Shown here: one piece after another, positions 16,980 to 27,673 of the stretch
Numbering within the stretch: the stretch's first letter is position 1
Layout of the letters: each line of letters opens with the position of its first letter
Assembly (NCBI RefSeq): GCF_000344805.1
Contig: NC_020453.1
Span: 4,001,001 to 4,065,000, forward strand
Direction of reading: 5' to 3'
DNA length: 64,000 nucleotides
Source of the DNA: Bradyrhizobium oligotrophicum S58
GTDB lineage: Bacteria; Pseudomonadota; Alphaproteobacteria; Rhizobiales; Xanthobacteraceae
Position numbers and translations under genes: made by a program
Notes under the pieces: model-generated
What the model saw: the letters and a program-made list of their open reading frames with translations, nothing else
Databases searched by the model: none
What the model was told of the DNA's origin: nothing

Positions 16980-17609
16980 ATGACCGCCAGAATTGAAACC
17001 TATTACGATTTCAGGTCGCCTTACGCTTACTTCGCCGACTATCGCGTCCGCAAAGGGAATCTCGGCTTTGCGGACGACGTCGAATGGGTCGGACGTCCGA
17101 TCTTCATCGACGTCATCCTCAATCTGCAAAACGGTCGAGACCCGTGGGCGCCCTATGTCGACACGCTCATACCGCCAAAACGGGCCTACCTCATGGCTGA
17201 CATTCGCCGCATGGCCGAGTTTTATGGGGCGCCTTGTCGGCCATCCTGGAAGTGCCCGGCGCGGCCGAACCAGGTCCCCGCGCTGTGTGTCGCATCCCTG
17301 CTTTCGGGACCAACGGAGAAGATCTTTCGAAGCGCGATCTTCGACGGACTGTGGCATGAGCAGAAAGACATTTCTCATCCTGCTGTCCTGCGGGAGCTCC
17401 TCAGCCGCGCCGGCGGCGATCCGGCCCTGCTGGAACAAGCCGGTGATCCGAGCGTCCACGACGCGCTGACCCAGCAAACTGTGCAAGCCTACCAAAGCGG
17501 CGTATTCGGAACGCCGACATTCGTCTGGAACGGCGAGATCTTTTTCGGCGCGGATCGCCTCGACGTCCTGGCCTGGAAGATCAATCGCGCTGCGAGGCAG
17601 CCGGCTTGA
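16980..17609 (+). CDS. 2-hydroxychromene-2-carboxylate isomerase-like (DsbA-fold) protein
   Basis: A 209-residue DsbA/kappa-GST-fold protein. The start IETYYDFRSPYAYFADYR is the HCCA-isomerase motif in which a Ser replaces the thioredoxin CxxC. The cis-Pro loop GVFGTPTFVWNGEIFFGADR near the end is also typical. HCCA isomerases use glutathione in naphthalene-type aromatic breakdown; many genomic members have unknown substrates. No aromatic catabolic genes adjoin it. It ends the gene block before a 900-base non-coding stretch. Confidence 0.88.
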   Translation: MTARIETYYDFRSPYAYFADYRVRKGNLGFADDVEWVGRPIFIDVILNLQNGRDPWAPYVDTLIPPKRAYLMADIRRMAEFYGAPCRPSWKCPARPNQVPALCVASLLSGPTEKIFRSAIFDGLWHEQKDISHPAVLRELLSRAGGDPALLEQAGDPSVHDALTQQTVQAYQSGVFGTPTFVWNGEIFFGADRLDVLAWKINRAARQPA

Positions 17610-17710
17610 CGCGAGGAGGCAATGCACCGAGGACCGGGCGCGGCGTGAAGCCGTGCAAAAAAGGGCTTCTAAAAATCAGAAAACATGCTATGTTGATTTG
17701 GTCCCGTGCT

Positions 17711-18068
17711 CGATAGGAGGGGCGCTTCGCGGTCGTCACGAACGTGGAGCGCGGGATGCGGTGGCCGCAGGATGTCGCAGCGTGCTCGGATGGCGCGCGG
17801 ACGAACGGCATCTTGCGGACGTGAAGTCGCGTGGTCCTGGCATCCCGACGCTGATGCCAAGTTGGCGGGTGATGATGATCCTGCTGGCGACGGTGGCCAA
17901 AGAGCCGGAGCACCGGGGAGATCGCGAAATAAGCGTGAAAACCATCGCGCAGGGAATGCCGGATGTCGGCTGGACCTGTGGTGACTGCCGCCTGCTTTTT
18001 TTCTGCAGGCGGGCCATGGGTTGCGGCCTGCAGCCCGGCATTCCCTGCGCCCTCCGTTGGAGGAGGGT
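17711..18068 (+). repeat. Dispersed structured repeat, copy 1
   Basis: About 358 bases that match, in inverted orientation, the sequence at 39857-40211. Landmarks in the same order are ggaggggcgcttcgcggtcg, then gtggtcctgg, gggaatgccgg, acctgtgg and gcgggccatggg. The right part folds: a perfect 16-base inverted repeat (17947-17962 with 18035-18050) encloses an 8-base hairpin (17988-17995 with 18005-18012), and a small hairpin follows (ccctcc/ggaggg). Open frames across it are not protein-like. Both stems differ from copy 2 by paired changes, which argues for a conserved fold. Confidence 0.9.
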
Positions 18069-18524
18069 GGACGAGATCAGCATTACTCGGGCACGTCGTG
18101 CCGCGAGAACAATTTTGCATGATTGGACGCCGTGATTGTGAGCGCCGCAATTCAGAATTTCTCCGCGGGACCCTCGACTTTCCCTGCTTTGCTTGCAGTG
18201 ACCGAGAAGGGGAGTTTCGTCGTTGCGCACTCCTCGTGATCCGCTCGTCGCGTCAACTTTTATGAGCTTTGATCTAGCGCCGCCCTCCGCTGTCGTCTCG
18301 GGCAAGTCCCGACGCCGCGCCAGCGGCGGCGGGGCGCCGACCCGGGATCCATGACCACAGGGAGAGGTTGTTACGCCGGATGCCGGACGCGTCTTGCTTT
18401 ATCACTGCCCCCTGTCGTTATGGGTCCTGCGTTCGCAGGGACAACAGCGGAGGTTTCGGAGGGGCCGCAGGCCGATCCGCATTCTTGCGAGTGTGTCGGC
18501 CATGCTACTCGCGTTGAGGTGCGA
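18069..18524. other. Non-coding stretch with possible further intergenic repeat
   Basis: No supportable gene lies between the structured repeat and the 3' end of the phosphatase gene. The part around 18290-18470 (gacccgggatccatgacc ... tgggtcctgcgttcgcaggg) resembles another common rhizobial intergenic repeat, with small palindromes, but no second copy is in this window. Confidence 0.45.
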
Positions 18525-19154
18525 TCAGATGCCCAACGCCTCCAGCGCCATCGCCACATCGCCCGTCGAGCGCACCAGCACGGCCTTCAGCCCGCTGGCG
18601 AGGGCGCCATCGATGTTCTCGGTGAGATCGTCGAAGAACACGATGCGCTCGGCGGGCACGCCGATCGCCTGCACGACGTGGTCATACGCTTCGGCATCCG
18701 GTTTGCGCAGCCCGATCGACGACGACAGGAAGATCTCGCGGAAGTGACCGAGCAGGTCGGCATAAACAGGCGAGAAGTGCGCGATATGCGGCTGGTTGGT
18801 GTTGGAGAATGCGTAGAGCGGCAGGCTCTCGGCCGCGCGGGCGAGCAGCGCGGCGATGCCGGGCATCGGGCCGACGAAGATCGCATTCCAGCCTTCGAGG
18901 AACTGGGCGTCGCTGATGTCGATGCCGAGCCGGGTGCGCAGATGCGCGAAGAAGGCGGCGTCGGAGACCGTGCCGCGTTCGTGGCCGTGATAGATCTCGT
19001 CGCGCACGAAGCGCCCGGCGAGATGCTCCGGCGCGCAGCCGGCATGCGCGGCCCAGCGCGAGACGACCTGGACGAAATCGATGTCGATGACGACGCGGCC
19101 GAGATCGAACAGCAGCGCATCGGCCGCGCCGGGGCGGAGATCGGAAGGGAGCAT
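18525..19154 (-). CDS. HAD-family phosphatase, YihX-like
   Basis: A 209-residue HAD hydrolase. Motif I reads LLFDLGRVVIDIDF, motif II YAFSNTNQPH, motif III Lys in GLRKPDAEAY, and motif IV IVFFDDLTENIDGA. The layout and the HERGTVSDAAFFAHL cap helix closely follow Escherichia coli YihX, an alpha-D-glucose-1-phosphatase; in both, the second motif I position is Gly rather than Asp. The substrate here is a guess. It begins about 45 bases after the alpha-hydroxy-acid dehydrogenase gene on the same strand, so the two may be co-transcribed. Confidence 0.88.
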   Translation of the reverse strand: MLPSDLRPGAADALLFDLGRVVIDIDFVQVVSRWAAHAGCAPEHLAGRFVRDEIYHGHERGTVSDAAFFAHLRTRLGIDISDAQFLEGWNAIFVGPMPGIAALLARAAESLPLYAFSNTNQPHIAHFSPVYADLLGHFREIFLSSSIGLRKPDAEAYDHVVQAIGVPAERIVFFDDLTENIDGALASGLKAVLVRSTGDVAMALEALGI

Positions 19155-19199
19155 CGCAACTCGCGTCTTGATCCGAGGGAAAGCCCTCGGAGGTCCTCC

Positions 19200-20336
19200 T
19201 CAGTAGCGGTACGGCTCGATGTCGACCAGCGGAAACGCGCTGAACACGCCCGGCATGTTGGTGGCGGTCGCCGGGTGCAGGTAGCTCGGATCGAGCTCGG
19301 CGAAGGAGGTGACGCCGAGCAGGCCGAGCGTGCGAATGACCTCGTCCTCCAGGAGCTCCAGCATGCGCAGGATGCCGTCCTCGCCGGCGGCGGCGAGCGC
19401 CCAGCATTGCAGCCGGCCGATGCCGACGAGGTCGGCGCCGGAGGCGATCGCCTTGACGATGTCGGTGCCGCGGCAGAAGCCGCCGTCGACCATGATCCTG
19501 GCGCGGCCCTTCACGGCCTGCACGATCTCCGGCAGCACATGCATGGCACCGCGGCCATGATCGAGCTGGCGGCCGCCATGATTGGACACATAGATCCAGT
19601 CGACGCCGTGATCGACCGCGATCTGTGCGTCCTCGGCGGTGGCGATGCCCTTGATGATCAGCGGCAGCTTGAACTTGTCCTTGATGAGCTTCACCGTGTG
19701 CCAGCTCAGCGCCTTCTGGTGGTCGCCGCCGGTGGCGCGCAACCGGCTCTCGCGCACGTAACGTTTGGCGATGTCGCGCTCGCGGCGGCTGTAATGGGCA
19801 GTGTCGACGGTCAGGCAGAATGCCGTGTAGCGATTGGCGACGGCGCGGCTGACATAGTCCTCGACGAAAGCGTCGTCGCCGCGGACATAGAGCTGGAAGA
19901 TGCGCAGCGCATCAGGCGCTGCTTCTGCGGTCTTTTCCAGACCGGGCTCCGTCACCGAGCTCAGCATGTGCGCCGCGCCGAACCGACCGGCGCCGCGGGC
20001 GACGCTGGCGGCACCCGCCGGATCGAAGATCTCGAGCGCGCCGACGGGAGCCAGCACGACCGGGAGGCGCAGCCTGCGCCCGAACGTCTCGACCGAGGCA
20101 TCAACCGTGGAGACGTCGCGCAGCACGCGCGGACGGAATGCGATCTCGTCGAGCGCCATCCGGTTCCGGCGCAGCGTGGTTTCGGTTTCCGTGCCGCCGA
20201 CGATGTAGTCCCAGGCATTCTGGTTGAGCAGGGCGCGCGCCTTGCGGATGAACTCGTGCAGGTTCTGGAACTTCTCGTCGCTGGCGCCGAGCTCGACATT
20301 GCGCCACCCGGCCTCGATCGGGGTCTGTTGGTTCAT
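19200..20336 (-). CDS. FMN-dependent alpha-hydroxy-acid dehydrogenase (L-lactate dehydrogenase/glycolate oxidase family)
   Basis: A 378-residue TIM-barrel flavoprotein that oxidises 2-hydroxy acids to 2-keto acids. Seen: the N-terminal AWDYIVGGTETETTLRRN motif with its Tyr, APVGALEIFDPAG for FMN binding, IFQLYVRGDD, the catalytic His and Arg in SNHGGRQLDHG, and the phosphate-binding GGFCRGTDIVKA and GIGRLQCWAL. Length is normal. The ATG at 20336 has GGGAGGC upstream. The exact substrate (lactate, glycolate, mandelate) cannot be read from the sequence. It is followed by a YihX-like phosphatase. Confidence 0.93.
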   Translation of the reverse strand: MNQQTPIEAGWRNVELGASDEKFQNLHEFIRKARALLNQNAWDYIVGGTETETTLRRNRMALDEIAFRPRVLRDVSTVDASVETFGRRLRLPVVLAPVGALEIFDPAGAASVARGAGRFGAAHMLSSVTEPGLEKTAEAAPDALRIFQLYVRGDDAFVEDYVSRAVANRYTAFCLTVDTAHYSRRERDIAKRYVRESRLRATGGDHQKALSWHTVKLIKDKFKLPLIIKGIATAEDAQIAVDHGVDWIYVSNHGGRQLDHGRGAMHVLPEIVQAVKGRARIMVDGGFCRGTDIVKAIASGADLVGIGRLQCWALAAAGEDGILRMLELLEDEVIRTLGLLGVTSFAELDPSYLHPATATNMPGVFSAFPLVDIEPYRY

Positions 20337-20841
20337 GCCTGCCTCCCAGCACGCGTTATCATTTGTTATCCAACATCACCCATCGAACGGGCCATGCGCA
20401 AGCCATTCCGAACTGCGGCCCGCGCGGGAGCCGATTGCGCCCTGGTTTGCGCAGGATTGGCGCGGGGCGTAAGCGTGGGCGAGGCCGTGATTCGCGCCAG
20501 CGGACACGACTCGTTGAGTTGTGATCACCGTAGGCCCGTGAAAGACCGGAAAATTGCAACCACGCGGGGGGCGAGGCACGATCGCGATCTTGATTTCGGG
20601 CTTCGAACGTCCATTTCGGCCATAGCCCCGCCCGCCTCGGGCAGGCCTTTGGCGGGTCTCGGACGAACCTTGTGCGGGCCTCGGACAGGCCGTGTCCAGG
20701 TCTTGGGCAGGAACGTCCGCTGGAATATCGGCCTTGAAGAAACCGGAAATGTGGTGTGAGTTCGTAAGCCAATCCTGCCGGCGCCGCGTTCGGACAATGT
20801 AATCGGCCGGCCACCAAAACAAACGCTCGGGAAGCAAAGCA
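20337..20841. other. Intergenic region between divergent dehydrogenase and ctpA genes
   Basis: About 505 bases that must hold promoters for both divergent genes. The only structure seen is the 22-base tandem repeat at 20634-20721. Open frames crossing it are not convincing. Confidence 0.5.
20634..20721. repeat. 22-base imperfect tandem repeat, four units
   Basis: Four contiguous 22-base units begin at 20634, 20656, 20678 and 20700 with the shared pattern G-(C/T)-CT-(C/T)-GG-(A/G)-C-(A/G)-(A/G)-(A/G). The first is gcctcgggcaggcctttggc plus two bases. The array ends about 120 bases before ctpA. Confidence 0.8.
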
Positions 20842-22176
<1,335 letters not shown>

Positions 22177-22222
22177 ATTTCGGGAGCCGCAGAACCGCTG
22201 CGGCGTCGGTGGCCTTCAGACC

Positions 22223-22260
22223 CGACGGGGCGGCTTTGAAGCCGTCCCGTCGCGGTTTTT
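22223..22260 (+). terminator. Rho-independent terminator of ctpA
   Basis: The stem cgacggg (22223-22229) pairs with cccgtcg (22246-22252), extended inside by cggctt/aagccg, and is followed by a run of five T. It lies about 45 bases after the ctpA stop. Confidence 0.9.
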
Positions 22261-22430
22261 GACCAGTTGTGTACAGGCGAACACGGTTCGTGTCCGTCTG
22301 TGTCGATAATTCAGATTGCGCCGCACGCGTTCAAGCAGCGGACGGTGCGATCGGCAGATACGGTTTGGATTTGGCCTGTGAAAACGGCTCAAATTTCGAC
22401 GGTATTTATCGGTTTCGGAACCGGCAGGCG

Positions 22431-25154
22431 TCAGGCCGCATCCGAACGCGGACCGCGTCCAAATGAGCTGGCGGTGCGGCCATCGGCGCGATGCGCGGCG
22501 AACAGGCCTCTCACTTCGGCCGCCGGCCTCGGAGGGCTGAACAGATAGCCCTGCATCTCCGAGCAGCCGAGCCGCTTCAGCACCTGGCGCTGCGCCTCGG
22601 TCTCGACGCCCTCCGCGGTCGTGGACATCTTACGGGTCGCGGCGATGTTGACGACGGCCTGCACGATGCTGGCCGACCCTTCGGACTCGGTGATGTCCTT
22701 GACGAAGCAGCGGTCGATCTTGATCTTGTCGAACGGAATCCGCTGCAGATAGCTCAGGCTGGAGTAGCCGGTGCCGAAATCGTCGAGCGCGATGCGGACG
22801 CCGAGTGCGCGCAGCTGGTGCAGGGTGTCGAGCGCATCGTCGTCGCGGATCAGCACGGCCTCGGTGATCTCGAGCTCCAGCCTGTGTGGCGACAGGCCGG
22901 AGGTCGCAAGCGTATTGGCGACCTTGAGCGCCAGGGTGCCGCTCTTGAACTGCACCGGCGAGACGTTGACGGCGAGCCGGATGTCGTCCGGCCAGGTCGC
23001 GGCTTCGGTGCAGGCGACGTGGAGGACGCGTTCGCCGAGCTGGTGGATGAGGCCGGTGTCCTCGGCGATCGGAATGAACTCGGCCGGCGAGACGTAGCCG
23101 CGGGTGGGATGCTTCCAGCGCACCAGCGCCTCGCAGCCGACGATGCGGTCGTCCTGCAGGCTCAGACAAGGCTGGTAGTACACTTCGAGCTGATCGTCGA
23201 GGATTGCCTGGCGCAGGTCGACCTCGAGCTGATGGCGGGCCTTGACCTGCGCATCCATCTCCGGCTCGAAGAAGCGCCAGGTGCGGCGGCCCGCGGCCTT
23301 GGCGGCGTACATCGCCAGATCGGCGTTCTTCATGATCTGGTCGAGATTGGTGCCGTGCTCGGGGATCATCGCCACGCCGATCGAGGCGTCTGCAGTGAGC
23401 TGATGGCCGAGACAGTCGCGCGGGGCGCGGATCGCGGTGAGGATATCCTCGATCAGCTGCTCGACGTCCTCGCGGTTGCGGATCGCAGTCTGGACCACTG
23501 CGAACTCGTCGCCGCCGAGGCGGGCGACGAAGCCCGATTTGCCGACGCAGGCGCTCAGGCTTGCCGCCACGGATTTCAACAGCTCGTCGCCGATGAGATG
23601 GCCGAGCGAATCGTTGACGCCCTTGAACTCGTCGATGTCGATGTAGTGCAGGGCGAGCCTGTGGCCGAGGGGGACGTTGCCGAGCTCCTCCTTGAGGCGC
23701 TCGTGGAACAGGGTACGGTTCGGCAGATCCGTCAGCGCGTCATAGTGCGCCAGATGCGTGATCTGCTCCTCGGAGCGTTTGCGCTCGGTAATGTCCTCAT
23801 GGGTGGCGAGCCAGCCGCCACCGGCGATCGGCTCGTTGACGATCTGGATCCAGCGTCCGTCCGTGGTCTCGATGATCTGGGAGGTCTTGCGGCCGATGTC
23901 ACGCAGCACCGCATCGGCATATTCGCTGTCGTCGCCGGCGAGCGAGCCGGAGGCTTTGCGATGAGCAATCAGCTCGCGGAAGGTGCAGCCGGGTTTCACG
24001 ATGTCGGCCGAAAGCCCGTACATGTCGATGTAGCGCTGATTGCTGATCACCAGGCGTTCCGATGCATCGAACAGCAACAGGCCCTGGGTCATGTTGTTGA
24101 CGGCCTTGTCGAGCCGTTCCTTCTCCAGGATCAAGCGCAGGTTGGACGCCTCGTGGTCCCGCAGCAGCCTGCGGACGACCACGTAGAGCATGGCGGCGAT
24201 CAGGACGACCGATATGATTCCAACGCCAATCAGAAATCGCATCTGCTCGCGCCAGTCGGCGAGTGCTGCCGATCTCGTCGTCGTCGCGGTGACGATCAGC
24301 GGATAGCTCGTCAGACGGTGCGAGGCGCCGATCCGTTGCTCGCCATCGACGGGACTGCTGAAGATGCCAGTGGTGTTGCCGTCGTCCGCGAGGATCTGGC
24401 GGAAGATCGGCGCGTCGCGATAGTTCTGACCGATCATGCCCTGGTAGCGCGGGTGGCGTGCCAGCAGGGTGCCGTCGCGATGCATCATCGATATCGCGGC
24501 GTCAGGGCCGAGTGCGACGGACGCAAAGAACCGTTCGATATTGACCGGTTCGAGACCGCGGCTGATGACACCGAGGAATTCGCCGTGTGCACCGGTCAGC
24601 TTGAGGGCGATGACGGCAATCAGCGTCCCGGTGACGCGGCTCACGACCGGTTCGATCAGCATCTGCGGCGCCGCAGGATCGGACTTCAGGCGCTGAAAAT
24701 AGGATCGATCCGCGATGCTGACCTTGGGCACCGGCCAGTTCGCAGCGGAATTGATCAGGTTGCCGTCGGAATCGAAGATACTGACGCTGCCGACATAGGA
24801 CAGCGCGCTCAGCTTGCCCTTCAGCATGGCGTTGACTTGCGCCGTTCCCATCTGCTCGCGGAAGCGCGCGCTGTCGTCGATCCTGCTCTGCCGGACGTAG
24901 TCGGCGAGATCGCGCTGAATCGCGATCAGGTCTTCCATCTGCTGGTCGAAATGGCGTGCGAGCAGGAGAACGGTATTTTCCAGCTGTCGCGTCGCGCCGT
25001 CGAGCGCGCGCTGCCGAAAGCTGTCGGCCATGATCGTGGCGCCGATCGCGATGGCTGCAATCAGCGTGAGGCCTCCGCCTACGAGCCAGCGGATCGGGCT
25101 GCCATGGTCCGTCGAAGCTCTGATGGCGCGTGCTGCGCTGGCCTTTGTCGTCAT
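22431..25154 (-). CDS. Membrane GGDEF-EAL protein with Cache and PAS domains
   Basis: About 907 residues. TM helix 1 is near residues 25-45 (LVGGGLTLIAAIAIGATIMA), followed by a 220-residue periplasmic Cache-type sensor, TM helix 2 (LIGVGIISVVLIAAMLYVVV), a PAS domain (about 350-460), GGDEF (about 480-640, motif RLGGDEFAV) and EAL (about 650-900, motif CEALVRWKHP, later DDFGTGYSSLSYL and KIDRCFVKD). Both catalytic signatures are intact, so it may both make and degrade cyclic di-GMP in response to an extracellular ligand. The ATG at 25154 with GGGA upstream is preferred to an in-frame TTG at 25163. It lies 148 bases downstream of moaC on the same strand. Confidence 0.95.
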   Translation of the reverse strand: MTTKASAARAIRASTDHGSPIRWLVGGGLTLIAAIAIGATIMADSFRQRALDGATRQLENTVLLLARHFDQQMEDLIAIQRDLADYVRQSRIDDSARFREQMGTAQVNAMLKGKLSALSYVGSVSIFDSDGNLINSAANWPVPKVSIADRSYFQRLKSDPAAPQMLIEPVVSRVTGTLIAVIALKLTGAHGEFLGVISRGLEPVNIERFFASVALGPDAAISMMHRDGTLLARHPRYQGMIGQNYRDAPIFRQILADDGNTTGIFSSPVDGEQRIGASHRLTSYPLIVTATTTRSAALADWREQMRFLIGVGIISVVLIAAMLYVVVRRLLRDHEASNLRLILEKERLDKAVNNMTQGLLLFDASERLVISNQRYIDMYGLSADIVKPGCTFRELIAHRKASGSLAGDDSEYADAVLRDIGRKTSQIIETTDGRWIQIVNEPIAGGGWLATHEDITERKRSEEQITHLAHYDALTDLPNRTLFHERLKEELGNVPLGHRLALHYIDIDEFKGVNDSLGHLIGDELLKSVAASLSACVGKSGFVARLGGDEFAVVQTAIRNREDVEQLIEDILTAIRAPRDCLGHQLTADASIGVAMIPEHGTNLDQIMKNADLAMYAAKAAGRRTWRFFEPEMDAQVKARHQLEVDLRQAILDDQLEVYYQPCLSLQDDRIVGCEALVRWKHPTRGYVSPAEFIPIAEDTGLIHQLGERVLHVACTEAATWPDDIRLAVNVSPVQFKSGTLALKVANTLATSGLSPHRLELEITEAVLIRDDDALDTLHQLRALGVRIALDDFGTGYSSLSYLQRIPFDKIKIDRCFVKDITESEGSASIVQAVVNIAATRKMSTTAEGVETEAQRQVLKRLGCSEMQGYLFSPPRPAAEVRGLFAAHRADGRTASSFGRGPRSDAA

Positions 25155-25302
25155 CGGTCCCAAAACACGCTCGAATTAGCGTTCCGGGACGGACGTTGAC
25201 GTCCTTCCCACCTCTATCGCTACAAGCCCGCGATGGAAGTGAGGTTAGCAAGTTGAGTTAGCGAACGCTTAATTTGAGGTTGTATTTGGTCTCCAGATAC
25301 CA

Positions 25303-25797
25303 TTACGCGCGATAATGTCCGGATTTTCCGCCGATCTTCTCCGTCAGGTGAATACCTTCGATGCGCACGCCGCGCTCGGCGGCCTTGATCATGTCGTAGA
25401 TGGTCAGGCAGGCGACGGACACGGCGGTGAGCGCCTCCATCTCGACGCCGGTCGGCCCGGTCACCTTGACGGTCGCGCTCACGATGCAGCCGGGCAGGGC
25501 GGCGTCGGTCGCGATGTCGACGGTCACCTTGGACAGCGCCAGCGGATGGCACAGGGGAATGAGCTCGGACGTCCGCTTCGCAGCCATGATGCCGGCGATG
25601 CGGGCCGTGCCGAGCACGTCGCCCTTCTTGGCGTTGCCTGACACGATCAGCTCCAGCGTCGCCGGGCTCATCACGACACGGCCTTCGGCCGTGGCAGTCC
25701 GCTCTGTTGCATCCTTGTCCGAGACGTCGACCATGCGCGCTTCGCCGCGGGCATCGATGTGGGTGAGCGACGGTCCGTCAGGCGATCGGTCAGCCAT
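25303..25797 (-). CDS. moaC: Cyclic pyranopterin monophosphate synthase MoaC
   Basis: A 164-residue MoaC, which closes the pyranopterin ring after MoaA in molybdenum cofactor synthesis. Seen: [58 protein letters not shown] and a C-terminal [10 protein letters not shown], with the catalytic Lys and Asp region. Length is normal. It starts six bases after trpC and is the last gene of the ppiD-trpD-trpC-moaC run. Confidence 0.97.
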   Translation of the reverse strand: MADRSPDGPSLTHIDARGEARMVDVSDKDATERTATAEGRVVMSPATLELIVSGNAKKGDVLGTARIAGIMAAKRTSELIPLCHPLALSKVTVDIATDAALPGCIVSATVKVTGPTGVEMEALTAVSVACLTIYDMIKAAERGVRIEGIHLTEKIGGKSGHYRA

Positions 25798-25803
25798 GGC
25801 CGG

Positions 25804-26625
25804 CTACTCGGCCGCGCTTGCGGAAGAAGCCGCATCACGCGCGAGCAGGGCGCGCGTCGCCGCCGTCACATCGGCCTGCCGCATCAGGCTTTCGCCGACC
25901 AGGAAGGTCTGGATGTCGACGCGGGACAGCCGCGCGAGATCCGCCGGCGTGAAGATGCCGCTCTCACCGACCAGCAGGCGCTCCTTGGGCACCAGCGGCG
26001 CCAGCGCTTCGGAGGTGGCCAGCGTGGTCTCGAAGGTGCGCAGGTTGCGATTGTTGATGCCGATCATCGGCGAGCGCAGCTTCAGGGCGCGGTCGAGCTC
26101 GGCACGATCGTGGATCTCGATCAGCACGTCCATGCCGTGGGCGATGGCGGCAGCCTCGATGTCGGCAGCGGCTGCGTCATCGAGCGCGGCCATGATGATC
26201 AGGATGCAGTCGGCGCCATGCGCGCGGGCCTCGACCACCTGATAGGTGTCGAACATGAAATCCTTGCGCAGCACGGGCAGGGCGGTCGCGGCGCGTGCGG
26301 CGACCATGAAGTCCAGATGCCCCTGAAACGACGGCGTATCGGTCAGCACCGAAAGACAGGCGGCACCGCCGGCCTCATAGGCCTTGGCGAGAATGGGCGG
26401 ATCGAAATCGGCGCGGATCAGGCCCTTCGACGGCGAGGCCTTCTTGACCTCGGCGATCAGCGCGTAGTCGCCGTTCGCGTGCTTGCGCCGGATCGCCGCG
26501 ACGAAGCCGCGCGGCGCAGAGGCCTCGCGCGCTCGGGACTCGAGCTCCGCGAGCGGAGAGGCGCGCTTGGCGGCCGCGATCTCCTCGCGCTTATAGGCCT
26601 CGATCTTGGCCAGGATGTCGGACAT
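25804..26625 (-). CDS. trpC: Indole-3-glycerol phosphate synthase
   Basis: A 273-residue TrpC TIM barrel, converting CdRP to indole-3-glycerol phosphate in tryptophan synthesis. Seen: the N-terminal [17 protein letters not shown] helix, [18 protein letters not shown] (substrate Lys), [33 protein letters not shown] (Lys of the second site), [13 protein letters not shown], and [12 protein letters not shown]. Length and motifs are normal. It follows trpD by 16 bases. Confidence 0.97.
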   Translation of the reverse strand: MSDILAKIEAYKREEIAAAKRASPLAELESRAREASAPRGFVAAIRRKHANGDYALIAEVKKASPSKGLIRADFDPPILAKAYEAGGAACLSVLTDTPSFQGHLDFMVAARAATALPVLRKDFMFDTYQVVEARAHGADCILIIMAALDDAAAADIEAAAIAHGMDVLIEIHDRAELDRALKLRSPMIGINNRNLRTFETTLATSEALAPLVPKERLLVGESGIFTPADLARLSRVDIQTFLVGESLMRQADVTAATRALLARDAASSASAAE

Positions 26626-26641
26626 GGCGCGCTCCGATAGA

Positions 26642-27655
26642 TCAGCTGTTGGAGATTTCGATCAGCTGCTTCAGCCGCGCGGCGGCGGCACCGCTGTCGA
26701 GCGAGTCCCTGCCGATGGCGACGCCTTCCTTGAGCGTCTTGGCGCGGCCGGCAACGACCAGCGCCGCGGCGGCGTTGAGGAGGGCCACGTCGCGATAGGG
26801 GCTCGGCATGCCGTCCAGCACGCTCTGCAGCGCCACCGCGTTGGCCGCGGCGTCGCCGCCCTTCAGCCCGTCGCTTCCGCACAAACCGAGCCCGGCTTCC
26901 TCGGGCGAGATCTCGAAGGTTCGGATGTGGCCGTGGTCGAGCGCGGCGACGAAGGTCGGGCCGGTCAGGGTGATCTCGTCGAGACCATCGGAGCCGTGCA
27001 CCACCCAGGCAGCCTCCGAGCCGAGGTTCTTCAACACCTGGGCCAGGGGCTCGACCCATTGGCGCGAGAACACGCCCACCATCTGGCGCTTGACACCCGC
27101 CGGGTTGGACAGCGGTCCGAGCAGATTGAAGATCGTGCGGGTGGCGAGCTCGACGCGGGTCGGGCCGACGTTCTTCATTGCCGGATGATGGGCCGGCGCG
27201 AACATGAAACCGATGCCGGCCTCGTGCACGCAGCGCCCGACCTGATCCGGCTTGAGATCGATCTTGACGCCCAGCGCGCCCAGCACGTCGGCTGCGCCGG
27301 AGCGCGAGGAGAGGGCGCGGTTGCCGTGCTTGGCGACGGGAATGCCGGCGCCTGCGACAATGAAGGAGGCACAGGTCGAGACGTTCACCGAGCCCGATCC
27401 GTCGCCGCCCGTGCCGACAATGTCGACCGCAGTCTCTGGTGCGTCTACCCGCAGCATCTTGGCCCGCATGACACTGACGGCGCCGGTGATCTCGTCCACC
27501 GTCTCGCCGCGCACGCGCAACGCCATCAACAGCGCGCCCATCTGCGACGGCGTGGCCTCGCCCGACATCATGCTGTCGAAGGCGGACGCGGCCTCCTCGC
27601 GTGACAGGGCCGCGCCGGTCGCGACCTTGCCAATGATCGACTTGAGATCGTTCAT
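26642..27655 (-). CDS. trpD: Anthranilate phosphoribosyltransferase
   Basis: A 337-residue TrpD, joining anthranilate to PRPP. Seen: the pyrophosphate-binding [34 protein letters not shown] with the anthranilate-binding region, [18 protein letters not shown], and [20 protein letters not shown]. It is complete. It follows the ppiD-like gene by 18 bases and precedes trpC by 16, a tight operon. No separate trpG or trpE is here; rhizobia commonly have a fused trpE(G) elsewhere. Confidence 0.97.
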   Translation of the reverse strand: MNDLKSIIGKVATGAALSREEAASAFDSMMSGEATPSQMGALLMALRVRGETVDEITGAVSVMRAKMLRVDAPETAVDIVGTGGDGSGSVNVSTCASFIVAGAGIPVAKHGNRALSSRSGAADVLGALGVKIDLKPDQVGRCVHEAGIGFMFAPAHHPAMKNVGPTRVELATRTIFNLLGPLSNPAGVKRQMVGVFSRQWVEPLAQVLKNLGSEAAWVVHGSDGLDEITLTGPTFVAALDHGHIRTFEISPEEAGLGLCGSDGLKGGDAAANAVALQSVLDGMPSPYRDVALLNAAAALVVAGRAKTLKEGVAIGRDSLDSGAAAARLKQLIEISNS

Positions 27656-27673
27656 CGCCTCACTCAGCGTCCG

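Noticed and set aside
17653..18265. Several short frames in the non-coding stretch
   Set aside because: They translate the dispersed repeat; the products are the Pro/Arg-rich type often misannotated in Bradyrhizobium, and the repeat's conservation is at the level of base pairing.
18351..20759. Plus-strand open frame of about 800 residues
   Set aside because: It runs antisense to the phosphatase and FMN dehydrogenase genes, which have full catalytic motifs.
22491..25199. Plus-strand open frame of about 900 residues
   Set aside because: It is antisense to the GGDEF-EAL gene; its composition is that of a shadow frame with no domain.
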